A stretch of 64,000 nt of DNA from NCBI GenBank assembly GCA_947396885.1, contig OX377204.1, positions 41,377,975 to 41,441,974 of the forward strand, in the 5' to 3' direction. The position numbers and the translations under genes were made by a program. Below the pieces are notes generated by a model. The model was given only the letters and a program-made list of their open reading frames with translations, ran no database searches and was not told the origin of the DNA. Each line of letters starts with the position of its first letter. Position 1 is the first letter of the stretch. The stretch comes from Heligmosomoides polygyrus polygyrus. Its lineage: Eukaryota > Nematoda > Chromadorea > Rhabditida > Heligmosomidae. Below are positions 33,714 to 44,624 of the stretch, piece after piece.

Positions 33714-34410
33714 TTAAAAGAACCCAGAAATCGTTTGTCTCAGTTCTTGGAATTTCTTGTCATATGAATTTTTCGTCCTAGTGGGAGGAAGGCGTTCTAG
33801 CATGTAAGCGAGATCTGATGATGTCTTGATTTCATTTCGGGACATGTAGGCGAGAACACGTTTGTTGTCACGTCTTAGTTCCACGCAAAAAGCGGTTTCC
33901 CCCACTCGAAACAGAACTAGAAAAAGTGGATTGGTGAGTCTTCTTTGGTTCGAAATTCGAAACATTACAGCGGTTTTCGAAGAAAAATTGATTGATAGTG
34001 GGAGGCATGCGGGTTCCGTTCATTGGCGATGCGAGAAGGCTTCAGTGCAGTATTCCAGAAGAGCTACACAATCCCATGCATGCAACCCTATGCGACGCCT
34101 GTCTGAGCGATAAGCATGTCTGTGGCTCACGCCACCACAGCTAGTGCAAACCTGCGTGCGCTTCATGTTCAGTGCTCCTTGATGTTGCACAGAAGCGCTG
34201 TAGTTCGTGATTATGAACTTGCAAACGTCGCTTACCGTATACTCGTTCTGTAGGCACTTCGGGAGCCATTGGTGGCAGGCGTGGGTGATCGTCAAAGTCC
34301 GGACGATTACTCCGGTTTCGGATGCCGGACGAGGCAAACACTTCCTTCAGCACTGGATCGTTTATCCGTGAGATCTCGTTGAGCGTTGGAATGTGGTTGT
34401 CGCCGCATTT
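33714..34410 (-). CDS. Last two exons of an unrecognised host gene
   Basis: Exon 34236-34410 follows CACTCCAG and ends at a GTAAGC donor (58 codons plus one base). Exon 33714-33916 follows TTTTTCTAG and ends in TAA (two bases plus 67 codons including the stop). Phases match exactly across the 319-base intron. The first exon includes KCGDNHIPTLNEISRINDPV and a Pro-rich end (HPRLPPMAPEVPTERVY). The second continues with VGETAFCVELRRDNKRVLAY and ends DKKFQELRQTISGFF. The second exon looks like a folded beta/alpha domain without recognised motif. Intracellular by appearance, no signal or membrane segment. Upstream exons and an AATAAA were not found. Confidence 0.72.
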
Positions 34411-34419
34411 CTGGAGTGG

Positions 34420-36570
34420 TCGAAGTTAGCAGTGCAAAGCATAATCAACAATTCTCCAACGCATGCTCAGAAGGAAGTTGTGGAAATTTCCACTTATAGT
34501 AATTGGTGTAGCATAATTAGATCCTGACGTTGGAGCATTAAAAGAGTACACATTAGCGTTTCGAGAGACGCACATCTTCACAGAATACCATTTCATGAAC
34601 GCTTACTACTAGACCACCACACTGAAGTTGACTATTCATACTTCCGAACAAGAACATGGCCTCCAAATGCGGACAACAAAGCTCTTTCGCTCAGCGATTC
34701 GCTACATCAGAAATTCGCTGCAATATACGTAAGCAACTTAATGTAGGGACCTTTACTGTTTTTTTCAACTTAAAAAACACTCTCTAACCGAGCTATGACG
34801 GCGTAAGCATCGACCTGTATGATAACGAAGAAATTGAAAGAAAAAAGGAGGAAATAGAGCTCTCTGATCAAATTGCGCCAACCTCAAGAATTCAACAGGC
34901 TCGACATGCTAGTTTCGCCTATCGCTTAAAGTATCGGCAACAAGAGCCCATTTGCTGGATGAGTTCTCAAGGAAGATTTGGGCTTGAAAAGAAGCAGGTG
35001 AGGGGGCTGTTTTCGTACACTGCTATCAGCTTGAACATGCTCGCTTTGAGTACAGCGCAAGTCTGACCCTACCTGCACTGCTTTTCAACACGTTCTTGGA
35101 GCCTGGTTGCCTGTTAGCAGAGACGGGTGCACTACGGAGCATGCTAAGGATACGGCACACAGCGTTGGCCCTGTGTGTCGTATCGTGTATTACTTGCCGG
35201 AATCTCTCACAACAACTTCATCCTTTTTCTGCTGCTAAGTTCACATCCGTGTCAAGGATGTTCTGTCGCGAGCAAAACTCTCGTACCGCAAGGTGATACG
35301 CCTTTACATCGCCAACGTCGTTTGCTTGAAATCGGGAACATCCCGAAGAATAGGGATTGTGGGCTCAAATTCTGACTGATGAAAGATTTTTGTTAACAGA
35401 GCATTCTTGTAACGACTTGTGCTTCTCGGAAAATGGGCATAGGAATCACATCGGAATGGTGAGATAGTTGGAAGCAAGCCGCCGAGAACACCCAAAAGCG
35501 CTCCGCAGCTGCTGTATCTACGAGTCAATCACAGCACGAAACATCGCATTTATTGACCAATAGTGCACTCCTTCATACAGTTCGGCTCTACCCATCGCAG
35601 AAAAGCTCACCGGATGGAGAGAAAGAACAAAAGGGTCTTCTCTTGCGTAGCGGGACACTTGACTTCATCCGAGAAAGTGAAACAAAGCTGCTGATCAGTG
35701 CCTGTGAAGGGTACGTTCATTAGAAGGGCACAGTACGTTCATTAGGAGGAAGTTGCTTAAGTGAAAGCAAAAGCAGCCACCCACGAATGTTTTTCCAGTC
35801 CTTCTTTACCATATGATAATTATATAATTAAACTAGTTAGAACTATTGAGCATATTTTTTAGAAGTCTGCATGGGAGAAGTTCTCAGGCCTTCTTTAGCT
35901 TTTAACAATATTGTATATGGATAAAATCTGCAGACGAAAATATCAAGGTATGAGGCTCTGTGCACAGAAACATGGATGCTTCAAACAAAGTACAAATAAC
36001 CAAAATCTTCTAACCATACGATACTTTTCGAAGGCATTCGGTACTTAGTGAATACAACTGCAACACAGCCGAATTGAGTAACGGATCCCTGGGAAACGAC
36101 GTCACCGGAAGAAAGGGCTCTTATGTCAAAGAAATGAATCGTTTTTACTGTTGTTGAAGCTCCGAAAAGGCGCTTAGTTCTCTACTATAACTATCACGCG
36201 TGCTGAAGTTGAAAAACTCCCTACTGACTTCCGACGGTATATCGCCTGGAGAAAGAGACCCTAACAGTAGTTTATCACGCCTGTCTGCATGCCTGCATTA
36301 GTAAAATTTCCTAAGAATAATCAGTTTCCACTGCGCAGCCTTGATGGTTAGCACCTCGTGCAGTTCGCAGCGAATCGGAGGATAGAAGGTCCGAAGGCGC
36401 GCATGCGATTGGGGAATCAAACTTTTGAGGCGGGTACGTCTGAGGGCAACTAAGGTTGATGGTGGAATGAAGCGAAGTAAACCTGTAAACGTACTGCAAC
36501 AGCGATTAGTAGGGCGAGGACGATTGCTGGGACGACAGCGGGGCGGCGACCAGGCGATATCATAGAGCGA
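34420..36570. other. Unannotated region
   Basis: Upstream exons of the minus-strand gene at 33714-34410 should lie here but none could be fixed. A partial tandem duplication (GTACGTTCATTAGAAGGGC, near 35711 and 35729) is present. No transposon motif recognised. Confidence 0.4.
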
Positions 36571-36573
36571 GAA

Positions 36574-36786
36574 ATGGCGGACGACATGGAACTGGATCAG
36601 CAGCTCCAACCGCGCTACTACACGTCCGACACACTCCTCGTTCAGCGCGATCACTGGCCCATTCCATCTACGAACGAAACGCTGAGAACGGCTGACTCAC
36701 AGCAGCCACAGATTTCTCGCAGTTCTCCTACCACACTGCACACCGGTTACCGTGTGCTCCTCCCTCCTGCTCCCTCATCTAGCTGA
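36574..36786 (+). CDS. Unrecognised short ORF
   Basis: A 70-codon frame opening MADDMELDQQLQPRYYTSDT after GAGAA (a good initiation context), hydrophilic, ending in a Pro/Ser tail. It could be a small gene or a first exon, but no partner exon or polyadenylation signal was found and the opposite strand is also open. No domain recognised. Confidence 0.25.
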   Translation: MADDMELDQQLQPRYYTSDTLLVQRDHWPIPSTNETLRTADSQQPQISRSSPTTLHTGYRVLLPPAPSSS

Positions 36787-36800
36787 TGACGCAAGTCAGT

Positions 36801-37151
36801 GAAAAAAGTGATCAATTCCTGCCTGCGATGAGCCATGAATTGAATTCCCGGGATGGCGCGCAGGCCGTTCGGAAGCGCATTTGACCTACAGGAAGACCTG
36901 CGGTTTCCAACCGACGCAAGTCAGCGTCTTATTCCTTCTATACAAGTGGGGCGCGGGAGGCTGTTAATAAAGAGCGTAATCAAATAGCTATTAAGAGGCA
37001 ACAGTACATATGTACAGGGTAGTGGGTAAATCGCAGCCGTTTAAAAACAGTTAGATGGGACCAGATTCGAAAAAAGTGATCAATTCCTGCTTGCGATGAG
37101 CCATGAATTGAATTCCCGGGATGGCGCGCAGGCCGTTCGGAAGCGCATTTA
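36801..37151. repeat. 83-bp direct repeat, spacing 268 bp
   Basis: GAAAAAAGTGATCAATTCCT through GGAAGCGCATTT occurs at 36801-36883 and 37069-37151 with one difference noted (GCC/GCT after ATTCCT). The right copy ends exactly at the TTAA where the piggyBac element begins. Confidence 0.85.
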
Positions 37152-37167
37152 ACCTTTGACCCTTTAT

Positions 37168-37223
37168 TTCACCCGCGCTCCCACCGCTACTGATATATCA
37201 GTAGCGGTGGGAACGCGGGTGAA
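37168..37223. repeat. 28-bp-arm palindrome inside the piggyBac left end
   Basis: TTCACCCGCG.TCCCACCGCT.. at 37168-37195 is the inverse of 37196-37223 with one mismatch and no loop. The position, 16 bases inside the TTAA, suggests a subterminal inverted repeat used in transposase binding. Confidence 0.8.
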
Positions 37224-37320
37224 TAACAGCCCGCGCAGTCCCACGAGACAGCATTTTTTCAATCAACTCCTTCCGACTGAATTTAAACTGTGAGACTGAG
37301 GTGATTTTTTTCCAGAATAA

Positions 37321-38090
37321 AATGGGCTCAAGAGATTCCGATGTTTCTGATGCGGATGAGAGATTTGGCGGACTGCTACTGGATTCGGATGCTGAAAACA
37401 GCGATTGTGACATGGATGATTCGCAAGCAGGCACATTGGTTCTTTGCCCTAGTGACGACTCCGATTCCGATTCTGACTCCAGCAGAGATAGTAACGATAA
37501 CGATAGTGAAGGTTGGACAAGCGACACTGAAACTGGAAGAACATGGATTTGTTAGCCATGGACCGAATGACAGAGTATTGATGTGCGTCAAACCCATTGA
37601 TTTCTTCAAATTGTTTCTGAATGACGATCTCATTAACCACATAAAGGAAGGAACGAATCAATACGCGAGAGCAAAGGATCCTACCTTCGCGGAAATTAGA
37701 AAAGAAGAGCTCAGCAAGTTCATAGGGCTCTGCATCCAGATAGGACTTGTGAAGCTTCCTAGTCTTCATAACTATTGGGGCACGCATCCTGCGTTAGGAG
37801 GTCACTCAATCGCTGGAAGGGTTGTGCCCTGAGCCCGCCTTGAAGAATTGTCACTATCTCTACATTTGTGCGACAATACTGCCCCAGATGATTGTATAAA
37901 ATCAGGGTGTTTGTTGAAATTGTTAATGCCAACTGTGAAAGAATTACCGTCCTGGAAAAGAGGTAGTTGTTGACGAGTCTCTCGTTCCCTTCAGAGGATA
38001 TGTTGCTTTCTTACAATATATACCATCAAAAAGACATAAATATGGTATAAAACTTTTCAAACTATGCTCACAAGCAGGGTATATACAGCA
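37321..38090 (+). pseudogene. piggyBac transposase, N-terminal half
   Basis: It starts MGSRDSDVSDADERFGGLLL, followed by an acidic Asp/Ser-rich leader as in many piggyBac proteins. A frameshift near 37530-37560 leads to the conserved PIDFFKLFLNDDLINHI, then ELSKFIGLCIQIGLVKLPSL and NYWGTHP, the dimerisation/DNA-binding entry of the DDE_Tnp_1_7 family. After another frameshift (near 37960) comes VVVDESLVPFRG, which carries the first catalytic Asp, then QYIPSKRHKYGIKLFKLCSQ. The frame then runs into the TA repeat at the LINE boundary. Inactive: two frameshifts plus the insertion. Confidence 0.88.
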
Positions 38091-38263
38091 GGGTATATAT
38101 ATATATATATTTCATTTATTACACTATTACATTCGTGTGGTATAATATTAAAAAAACAGCAAAGAACAAAGTCAAACAATTACAAACCGCAGAATATGCT
38201 ACTAACTACTGAATAGATAGAAACTAGCAACTAACTTCGGTTAACGTCTATGGCAACTATTTG

Positions 38264-40225
38264 TTATGGACTCATATGGACATGCAGGAATTTTTTGAAA
38301 GCGTTGTAGCTTGACGGAACGGTATGCTTTTTGCGAATCTTCTCAAATGACAAAAGCGCCCTATTGACAAAGAAGAAACGCCTACAGTTCCGTTTAACCC
38401 TACCAACGTCATACTTCGTGGCACCTCCTCTAGTGGTAGACTCCCTTAACGACACCATATCTGAGATTTTAATACTACATTCATGATTTGCGATCCTGTG
38501 GAAGAATAACAGATCATTTCGCTTCCTTCTAAAGGCGAGAGTTGTTAATCCAAAGTTGTGATTTCTATCCTTACTTGAGGGGATCTGATCATAATGAAAG
38601 CCCAGTGTGCGTATCATTAGCTTCCTCGTGAAACTATTCTGGACCCTTTCTAAGACTTGTACAGTCTTCTTCGTGTGTGGATTGAAGACAGGAGTACCAT
38701 ATTCCAAAATAGGCCTTACAAAAACCTTATATGCTTGAAGGAGCAGTCCACAATCCTTGGAGGATAGCGCTCTGAACAGGTTGAACATTGTCCTCGTAGC
38801 TTTATTGGCTATCATCACACAGTGTTTGTCAAAATTTAGATTACTATTGACTAGGAATCCTAGGTCTTTTACCTCATCGGTACTAATTAGAGGAGTATTA
38901 CCAATGGTGTACTGATGCCGGTGACGACCTTTGGTACCGATGTGAAGCACTCTGGACTTCTCTTCAGAGAGCGGCAAGTCCCATATCGAGGACCATTCCT
39001 GAACCCTATGGATAGCCTCCTGTAGTTGTATTGCATCCACATCATTCAATACTGGCCGATAAATCTTAAGATCATCTGCAAATGCACAAAATTCCATCCC
39101 ACCTGATTCCAAGAGCTTTAGCAAATCGTACATGTAAATGTTGAACAGTACAGGAGAAAGAACCCCTCCCTGGGGAACACCACTGCTCACAGGTCTAGGT
39201 CGAGAAAACGAGGAGTTCACACGAACGATGAAATTCCTATCAGCCAAGAACGTCTTTATCCATAAAATAATGCGAGGATGTATACCAACTGCCTTCATCT
39301 TGTGCAACAGTTTGCTATGTGACACACGATCAAAGGACTTACAGAAATCAAAATAGACCACGTCCACATTCTTTCCGGAGTCCAAATACTTTGTCCAATG
39401 ATTGAGCGTCTCGATCATAGCTGTTACGGTCGACTTTCCTTTTTGAAAGCCATGTTGCTTTGACGAAATCACTACATGCCTCTGAAGGTGGTCAACAATA
39501 GCCCTTTTCAATATTTTTTCGAACAGTCTTGCAAATATGGATGTTATACTGACTGGTCTGAAATTTCCAGGGACGTCAAACGGCGGTTTTTTAGGTATGG
39601 GAGTCACAATGGATTGAACCCATCTGCGAGGCACCTCAGCTCTCATAAAACTGAGATTAAATATGTGTTCCAAAGGACCACATATGATTGGAGCTATCCT
39701 CTTGATGAAATGCAATGGAATGGAATCTGGTGTAAGGCTTTCCGAATGTGGCCATTCGTTGAGCAGTTTTAGAATATCATGTTTATAGAACCAAACAAAG
39801 TCCTCCATTTGAGGAAACTCTGGTAAGACAGGCAAAAACATATTTTCCTCATCGGAACACTTAAAATAACCAGAAAATGTGGACGCCAACAGCTCAGCTT
39901 TGTCCTCATCACTATGTAGAACTACGCCATCCGATGAGCGTAGAGCTGAGATTAATGGTTTCTCTCGCAAGCGGGACCTTAAGAGCTTATAAAATGCCCG
40001 TTTATCACCTGCTTTTATGCTTCGTTTTTCAACAGAAACATTAAATTTCTTTAACTTGGCCTCGAATGCATTACTCACTTTCTTAGAACGAGCCCAATCC
40101 TCGGGAGTGTTCGATTGCTTAGCTTTCATCCAATACTCCTCCTTTTTCTTCAAAAGCCTAGCAAGGTAGGGGGGAAGTCCGGAATGCGCTGTGGTCTTTT
40201 TAATCGGAACAAAAAGTTCAATGCA
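38264..40225 (-). pseudogene. CR1-like ORF2 reverse transcriptase domain
   Basis: A continuous minus-strand frame of about 650 codons. RT motifs in order: PIPKKPPFDVPGNFRPVSIT, then KQHGFQKGKSTVTAM, VVYFDFCKSFDRVSHSKLL (first Asp), VSSGVPQGGVLSPVLFNIYM and FCAFADDLKIY (catalytic pair), then the thumb and a C-terminal tail with RFFFVNRALLSFEKI. The upstream link FVPIKKT..SGLPPYL lies in the same frame up to about 40225, where a stop and frameshift disconnect it from the endonuclease. The RT core itself is intact and the copy is therefore relatively young. It would copy its RNA at a nicked genomic target. Confidence 0.93.
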
Positions 40226-40263
40226 ATATTTTGTTCAATTTGGAATAGGAAATTCAATTTTTT

Positions 40264-41067
40264 TTAATATTTTCCATCAACCGATTCAACAGAATTAAGA
40301 GAGCCTAACCAATCAATGCCCTGCAGATAGTTAATAACATTGTCATAATTCGCTTTAGAAAAATCTCTCTTCAGTGACGAACCATAAGGACGAGAATGAG
40401 CATTGATGAGGAATCGTAGCATTGAATGATCGCTGGATCCTAAGGGCGCACATACGCATAGTCTAGAAACCAGACACCTGTCATTGGACAGTACGAGATC
40501 TAAAATGCTGTTTCCTAGTGTACCTACGTGGACATGCTGTACAAGCAGGTGTGTTACACACATGTTAAGAAAGTTTTCTGCATTAGAACTTGTCCTTTTG
40601 ACACTCGGATTTTGGCTCCATGTGATTTCCGCAAAATTGAAATCGCCTGTTAGGATGCAACGGCTGTTGCAAGCTAACAAGTCACTTACGACCTTGACTA
40701 ATTGATCAGTCTTAGCATTATTGCAACTGGGAGTTCTATACACTACTATGAAGCGAATCGAATCCATTCCAATCTGCAAGTCACTACATAGAATTTCATA
40801 AGCGTCTTCAGCAGATTCGCTAAAAACAAGCAAAGGTGATAGAGATGATAGCGCCACTAGTGCGACTCCACCGCCCCTCTTCCCAACACGATCACACCTG
40901 AAGATCACGTATTTCGAGCATCTACCACCCAGAAGAGGTGCGACGTCTATGCTTTTGTTGAGCCAAGTCTCCGTCAATATAATAATAGGCACGTTTTGTT
41001 TGAGAAGAGTCGCAATGGAATTTCTGTTTTTAACTGCTGACCGAACGTTTGCTACAACGCAGATCAT
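40264..41067 (-). pseudogene. CR1-like ORF2 APE endonuclease domain
   Basis: A 267-codon minus-strand frame with the apurinic-type endonuclease signatures: NVRSAVKNR at the start, ILTETWLNKSI (catalytic Glu), RGGGVALVA, FIVVYRTPS, ILTGDFNFAEITW (Asp and Asn) and GSSDHSMLRF (Asp-His). All expected catalytic residues are present. The frame ends at a TAA (40264-40266) just before the RT part; in related elements the two domains form one protein, so this stop plus the following frameshift break ORF2. Confidence 0.92.
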
Positions 41068-41093
41068 GGTGGAATCAACGGTCCTGTGAGACC

Positions 41094-41910
41094 TTAGACG
41101 TTTCCCGATAATAGGGTAGGCGTAATCAATTTCTGAGAGGATTCAGGACCAGGTGGACAGCTATCATGAGACGACATCGAGACACAACTATTATTGACAT
41201 AATCAGACTGAACTTGCTGACTAGGATCCAAATCGCCAGAGTGAGGAAGATCGTTGGAGCGAGAAACACGTACAGTCCTGAGGCGATCGCGCTCAGACTT
41301 AGTGAGTGAAGGCCTGATGAAAATTCTTTTCTCTGAGAAGAATCTGAGATGCGGAGCTCTTTTTAGAGTTAAGGAAGCAAAGAATGAGGCAGGAAAAACA
41401 ACTTTCAAAAGACGGGATTTGCCATTCATGCGCCGCCCCATGCGATAGATAGCCGTGGGTCGGCAATCGATAGCAAGGAAATCAAGAATGACTCTGATAC
41501 AATTTGAATCGTAAGCAACTCTAGCTGATGAAACAGGGGATGACGACTCTTTAACACCTATAACAACAATCGAACGTCTTCGCTCTATGTCCTCGACATG
41601 ATCCTGAGCAGACAAATAACCATCCTGAGAAATAACTCGAGAGGAATTCTTTTGAGATAGAGCATGGTTTAAGACATCGATCTGAGACCTCAAACTAACG
41701 ACTTCTGATTCAAGTTCGACGTTCCTCGCAACCACCTTCTCATTCTCTTCGGCTAGCTCCTTGTTCCTGGCAATAACAGCAGAGAGCTGCTCCTTCATTT
41801 CCTTCACGCAGCTGACCACGGCCCTCAAATGCGGAGCTATTGACCTATCATTGATGACCAGGTCAATAGCTCTACTTAGATCGTCGTCGGCACTGGGAGA
41901 GGAAAAATCG

Positions 41911-41916
<6 letters not shown>
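41094..41916 (-). CDS. CR1-like ORF1 protein
   Basis: Minus-strand frame whose reliable part starts after the Tyr-Ile repeat at SADDDLSRAIDLVINDRS. Residues from about 45 to 125 form a coiled coil (EMKEQLSAVIARNKELAEEN, VVSLRSQIDVL). An RRM-like region follows: RRSIVVIGVKE, then YRMGRRMNGKSRLLKVVFP and IFIRPSLTKSERDRLR. This is the usual plan of LINE ORF1 nucleic-acid chaperones. It ends 26 bases before the endonuclease frame starts. The Ile-Tyr run at the start of the open frame comes from the (AT)n tract and is probably not native. Confidence 0.85.

Positions 41917-41951
<35 letters not shown>
41914..41951. repeat. (TA)n microsatellite at the LINE/piggyBac junction
   Basis: About 38 bases of TA repeat followed by CATACACATACATG. 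A second, shorter (TA)n lies at the other LINE junction (38093-38112). Together they mark the insertion target. Confidence 0.9.
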
Positions 41952-41954
<3 letters not shown>

Positions 41955-41956
<2 letters not shown>

Positions 41957-42660
41957 CACATACATGAGGAAACTCGTCTACACTGGCAAAACACAAGCGA
42001 TGGATCTGCTGCGGATTGTGTTGTTCTCGCATGGATGGATCCTCTTCTGGATCATGGAAGACGGCTATGTTGTGACAACTGGTATAGTTCAGTCGGACTT
42101 GCTAAGAAACTGTTGAAAAGAAAAACTAATTTGCTCGCCACTGTAAGAAAGAATCGCCGAGGGCTTCCAGTTCCTGTGAAGGAGATAAAACTGAAACAAG
42201 GAGAGTTGCATTGCCAGCAAAATAAGGGTGGTATCACGGTTCTGAAATGGAAGGATAAAAGAGACCTTTTGATGATCTCAACAACACATTGTGGAGAAAT
42301 CGGTGCATCGGATAAGCCTTTCGTCCCTAACCACTTTTGTTCGACGCACGACGAAATGATATTTGAGAATCTTTTTCCATTTTGTTATCCAGATAGCAGT
42401 CGTAAATTTTTGGCGACTATTCTGCGACAGGAGAGAGAAAGTTCGAGTCGAGGAATTCAAGATGAATCTCGTTGAATCACTACTTCACGATACTCCAAAT
42501 GAAGTTCTTTCTCCGAGGGTTAGTCACATATTGGAGAAAACCAGAACATCGCCGAAAACAGAAGCTAGAAGATACATTTTCTGCTACACTAGAATCTGCA
42601 AAGAAAAAGGGCGCACGTTCGCCACGAGTCACAGGCAAGCACAGAGTGTAGCAAGTGTTT
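41955..42660 (+). pseudogene. piggyBac transposase, C-terminal half
   Basis: The plus strand resumes with MRKLVYTGKTQAMD, then LCCDNWYSSVGLAKKLLKRK (the second catalytic Asp in DNWY), NLLATVRKNRRGLP, ITVLKWKDKRDLLMIST, and after a frame change REKVRVEEFKMNLVESLLH and a C-terminal tail with SPKTEARRYIFCYTRICKEK. The GGVD..DQ block with the remaining acidic residues, expected between these parts, is missing, pointing to an internal deletion near 42330-42440. It continues exactly where the N-terminal half stopped. Confidence 0.87.
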
Positions 42661-42956
42661 GAAACATTTTGTCTGGATTGTTTTCAAAATTTTCACAAGA
42701 AATGTGACTAGTTATTTCGTGTATGACCATACTTGTAAGATGTGAGTAGTTGTTAGTGAATAGTATCGATTTTTGTGAAGTTTCAATAGTGTGTAATATT
42801 TGTTGTGTATTTGATGGTGTTGATTATTTGTTTTTATCAATGCATTCGTTTGAAGTAAATGAATCCCGGACCACTGTGCAGATAGTATTGGTAGAATCCA
42901 ACATATCTGATGACTACTTGTAAACTATGAAAAATTGTGAAATGGGCCGCAGCGAG

Positions 42957-43140
42957 CTATACCTTTGTCCTTTTCGAATTTCGAGTAGTCGAATTTCGAA
43001 TGTTCGAATATTCTACTGTTCGAAGAAAGTCCAATATTCGAATTATTCGTTTATTCGAATATTCGAGAAAGCCCAATATTCGAATATTCGAAGGCTTCGA
43101 ATTTCGAAAAATCGAATTTCGAATATTCTTTATCAATATC
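42957..43140. repeat. TTCGAA/ATTCGAAT-rich block, left
   Basis: GCTATACCTTTGTCCTTTTC followed by dense, imperfect palindromic TTCGAATATTCGAA motifs. It matches, in inverse orientation, the end of the block at 46035-46245 (GGACAAAGGTATA). Long open frames across it (Phe/Arg/Ile-rich) are repeat by-products. Confidence 0.85.
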
Positions 43141-43413
43141 TTAACACGTTAATGGCAGTCCTCCAGGGAATTGTGACCTTTTGATAAGAACGATGTTTTG
43201 TTTCGCGTGTCACTCAAAGTGGCCGAATTGTGTGTAGTATGCAATCTGACAAAGGAAGGGTCTGGAGCGTATGTCTGAAAGGGAAGAGCGAGTCATATAG
43301 GGAGAATCCCACCTCTCAATTAGTATAAAAATGGGTTTATTTTTGCCAAGTCGTTAAACACAAGGAGTAGGGAGTCCGTTACAGTAGAATTCGTGGCTAG
43401 TGCGCCAGCCAAG

Positions 43414-43483
43414 TGGCTCGGAGCTCAGTGGATAGGGACGTCGTTTCATGGGTGGGAGGTAGTGGGTTCGATTCTCCTGCTCT
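43414..43483 (+). other. tRNA-like (pol III A/B box) module in the left arm of copy A
   Basis: GAGCTCAGTGGATAG (43421-43435) resembles a tRNA A box and GGGTTCGATTCTCC (43464-43477) a B box, about 40 bases apart as in tRNAs. No full cloverleaf could be drawn, so it is tRNA-like rather than a tRNA gene. Confidence 0.6.
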
Positions 43484-43874
43484 GCTGCATTTTGCATTTC
43501 ATATGTTTGGTTGAGAGTTGAATGATTCTGACATCTATACAACTTTCAAATGTTTTGCCTAATTTTCCAGTTGTACACCGTAGAGAGTAAATTTCTTGCC
43601 ACTTGTTTAATAGTGACCGGTTTTTTAACCGCAATGCAATAAGAAAGCTACTCATCGATGTATAAACGTTCAACACCAGTGATGCATAGGTCCAAAGAGC
43701 ATGAAACAGAAGCACTGGTCACAATCGGACAGAATATAAAAGCTACAGGCTCCTCACAGGTATACCAGCGACATCACATTCAATGTCATTATAACAAATC
43801 CGTTCTCCTTCAGCTATCCGCAGCTACCCGCAGCTTCGACATCTACCTTCAGGATGTTGTCCCTTTTCTGCAGG

Positions 43875-44177
43875 TCAAAAGGAGGGTCGTGCACAATGAC
43901 GTGGGAGTGAAATCATTTCACCCGAAAACGTTATCATATATCCAATTTTTGCTTGCATCACCACGTCTATCAGTTCGTCTTGCGGATCCCAATCTTCTTT
44001 TTCCACCACTTCCAGCTGTTCGTCTTCGTCAACTTCAAGTTGACGTGCTTCGAAGTTCTTGAGTATGCTGGCCATCTGTTCGGCCAGCTTGCTTTCTTCC
44101 CTCAAAGGTTTCTTGCCTAAAGGTGGGCCATACTTCAGCGTAAGCAGGTGGATCCCCTCTCCAGCATCAGCGGACAT
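43875..44177 (-). CDS. Conserved ORF in the core of copy A (unknown function)
   Basis: A 100-codon frame starting MSADAGEGIHLLTLKYGPPL, then an acidic, helix-rich middle (SKLAEQMASILKNFEARQLE, VDEDEQLEVVEKED) and a hydrophobic end. Copy B has a decayed counterpart starting MSADARVVIHLLTL at about 47396, so the start and first segment are conserved between copies. It has no recognised domain. It lies 30 bases downstream of another open segment in the same direction, and a short spliced or bicistronic arrangement is possible. Confidence 0.45.
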   Translation of the reverse strand: MSADAGEGIHLLTLKYGPPLGKKPLREESKLAEQMASILKNFEARQLEVDEDEQLEVVEKEDWDPQDELIDVVMQAKIGYMITFSGEMISLPRHCARPSF

Positions 44178-44624
44178 TGTTGGTGTTAGGTTTTAGGAAA
44201 CCTTCAGCAGACCTCTGATTTCGAGTTGACAGGCAAAGATGAGGGAAAGAGTGTATCGATGGCCGTTAACTTCAGTTTGCGGGATCCACAGACCTTGTTT
44301 CTTCATTTGAACCACTTGCGAGATCACTCTCGACTCCTGGTCTTTGAAAATCCGAGCAGGATGGGTTTTCCCGAGGTCATCGGTTCATCTAGGGAAACAA
44401 ACTGCGAGGAGCCTGTAGCCTTTATACGCCGTCCGTATTGTGACCACTGCTTTTTCTTCATGCACATTGTGCCTGCGCATCACTGATGTTGAATGTTTAT
44501 ACATCATTATGTTGAATACCAAAGCATGCAGCTGGAAAAATGAGTAGAAAACCTCTGAAATGGTAAAGACGTCAGAATCCATCAAATCTCAACAATTAGT
44601 TGAAATGCAAAAGTGCAGCAGCGC

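Larger units (their letters stand above)
38092..41935 (-). mobile_element. CR1-like non-LTR retrotransposon inserted at a TA repeat
   Basis: The minus strand holds ORF1 (41094-about 41916), an APE endonuclease (40264-41067) and a reverse transcriptase (38264 to about 40225), followed by a 3' UTR with AATAAA near 38115-38120 and an (AT)n tail at 38093-38112. At the other end it abuts an (AT)n tract (about 41914-41951). Both borders fall in TA repeats inside the piggyBac gene. It is 5'-truncated, or initiates ORF1 very near the repeat. Confidence 0.88.
37149..42660 (+). mobile_element. piggyBac element split by a LINE
   Basis: A TTAA at 37149-37152 followed by CCTTTGACCC is a plausible left end. 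The transposase reads on the plus strand in two halves, 37321-38090 and 41955-42660, separated by a 3.8-kb minus-strand LINE. The right end is uncertain: TTAA sites occur at 43141 and 46355, the latter as GTCAATGGGTTAA, which mirrors the left end loosely. Confidence 0.75.

Noticed and set aside
42927..43184. Arg/Ile/Phe-rich frames across the TTCGAA block
   Set aside because: Pure repeat translation, as is the similar frame at 46038-46310.
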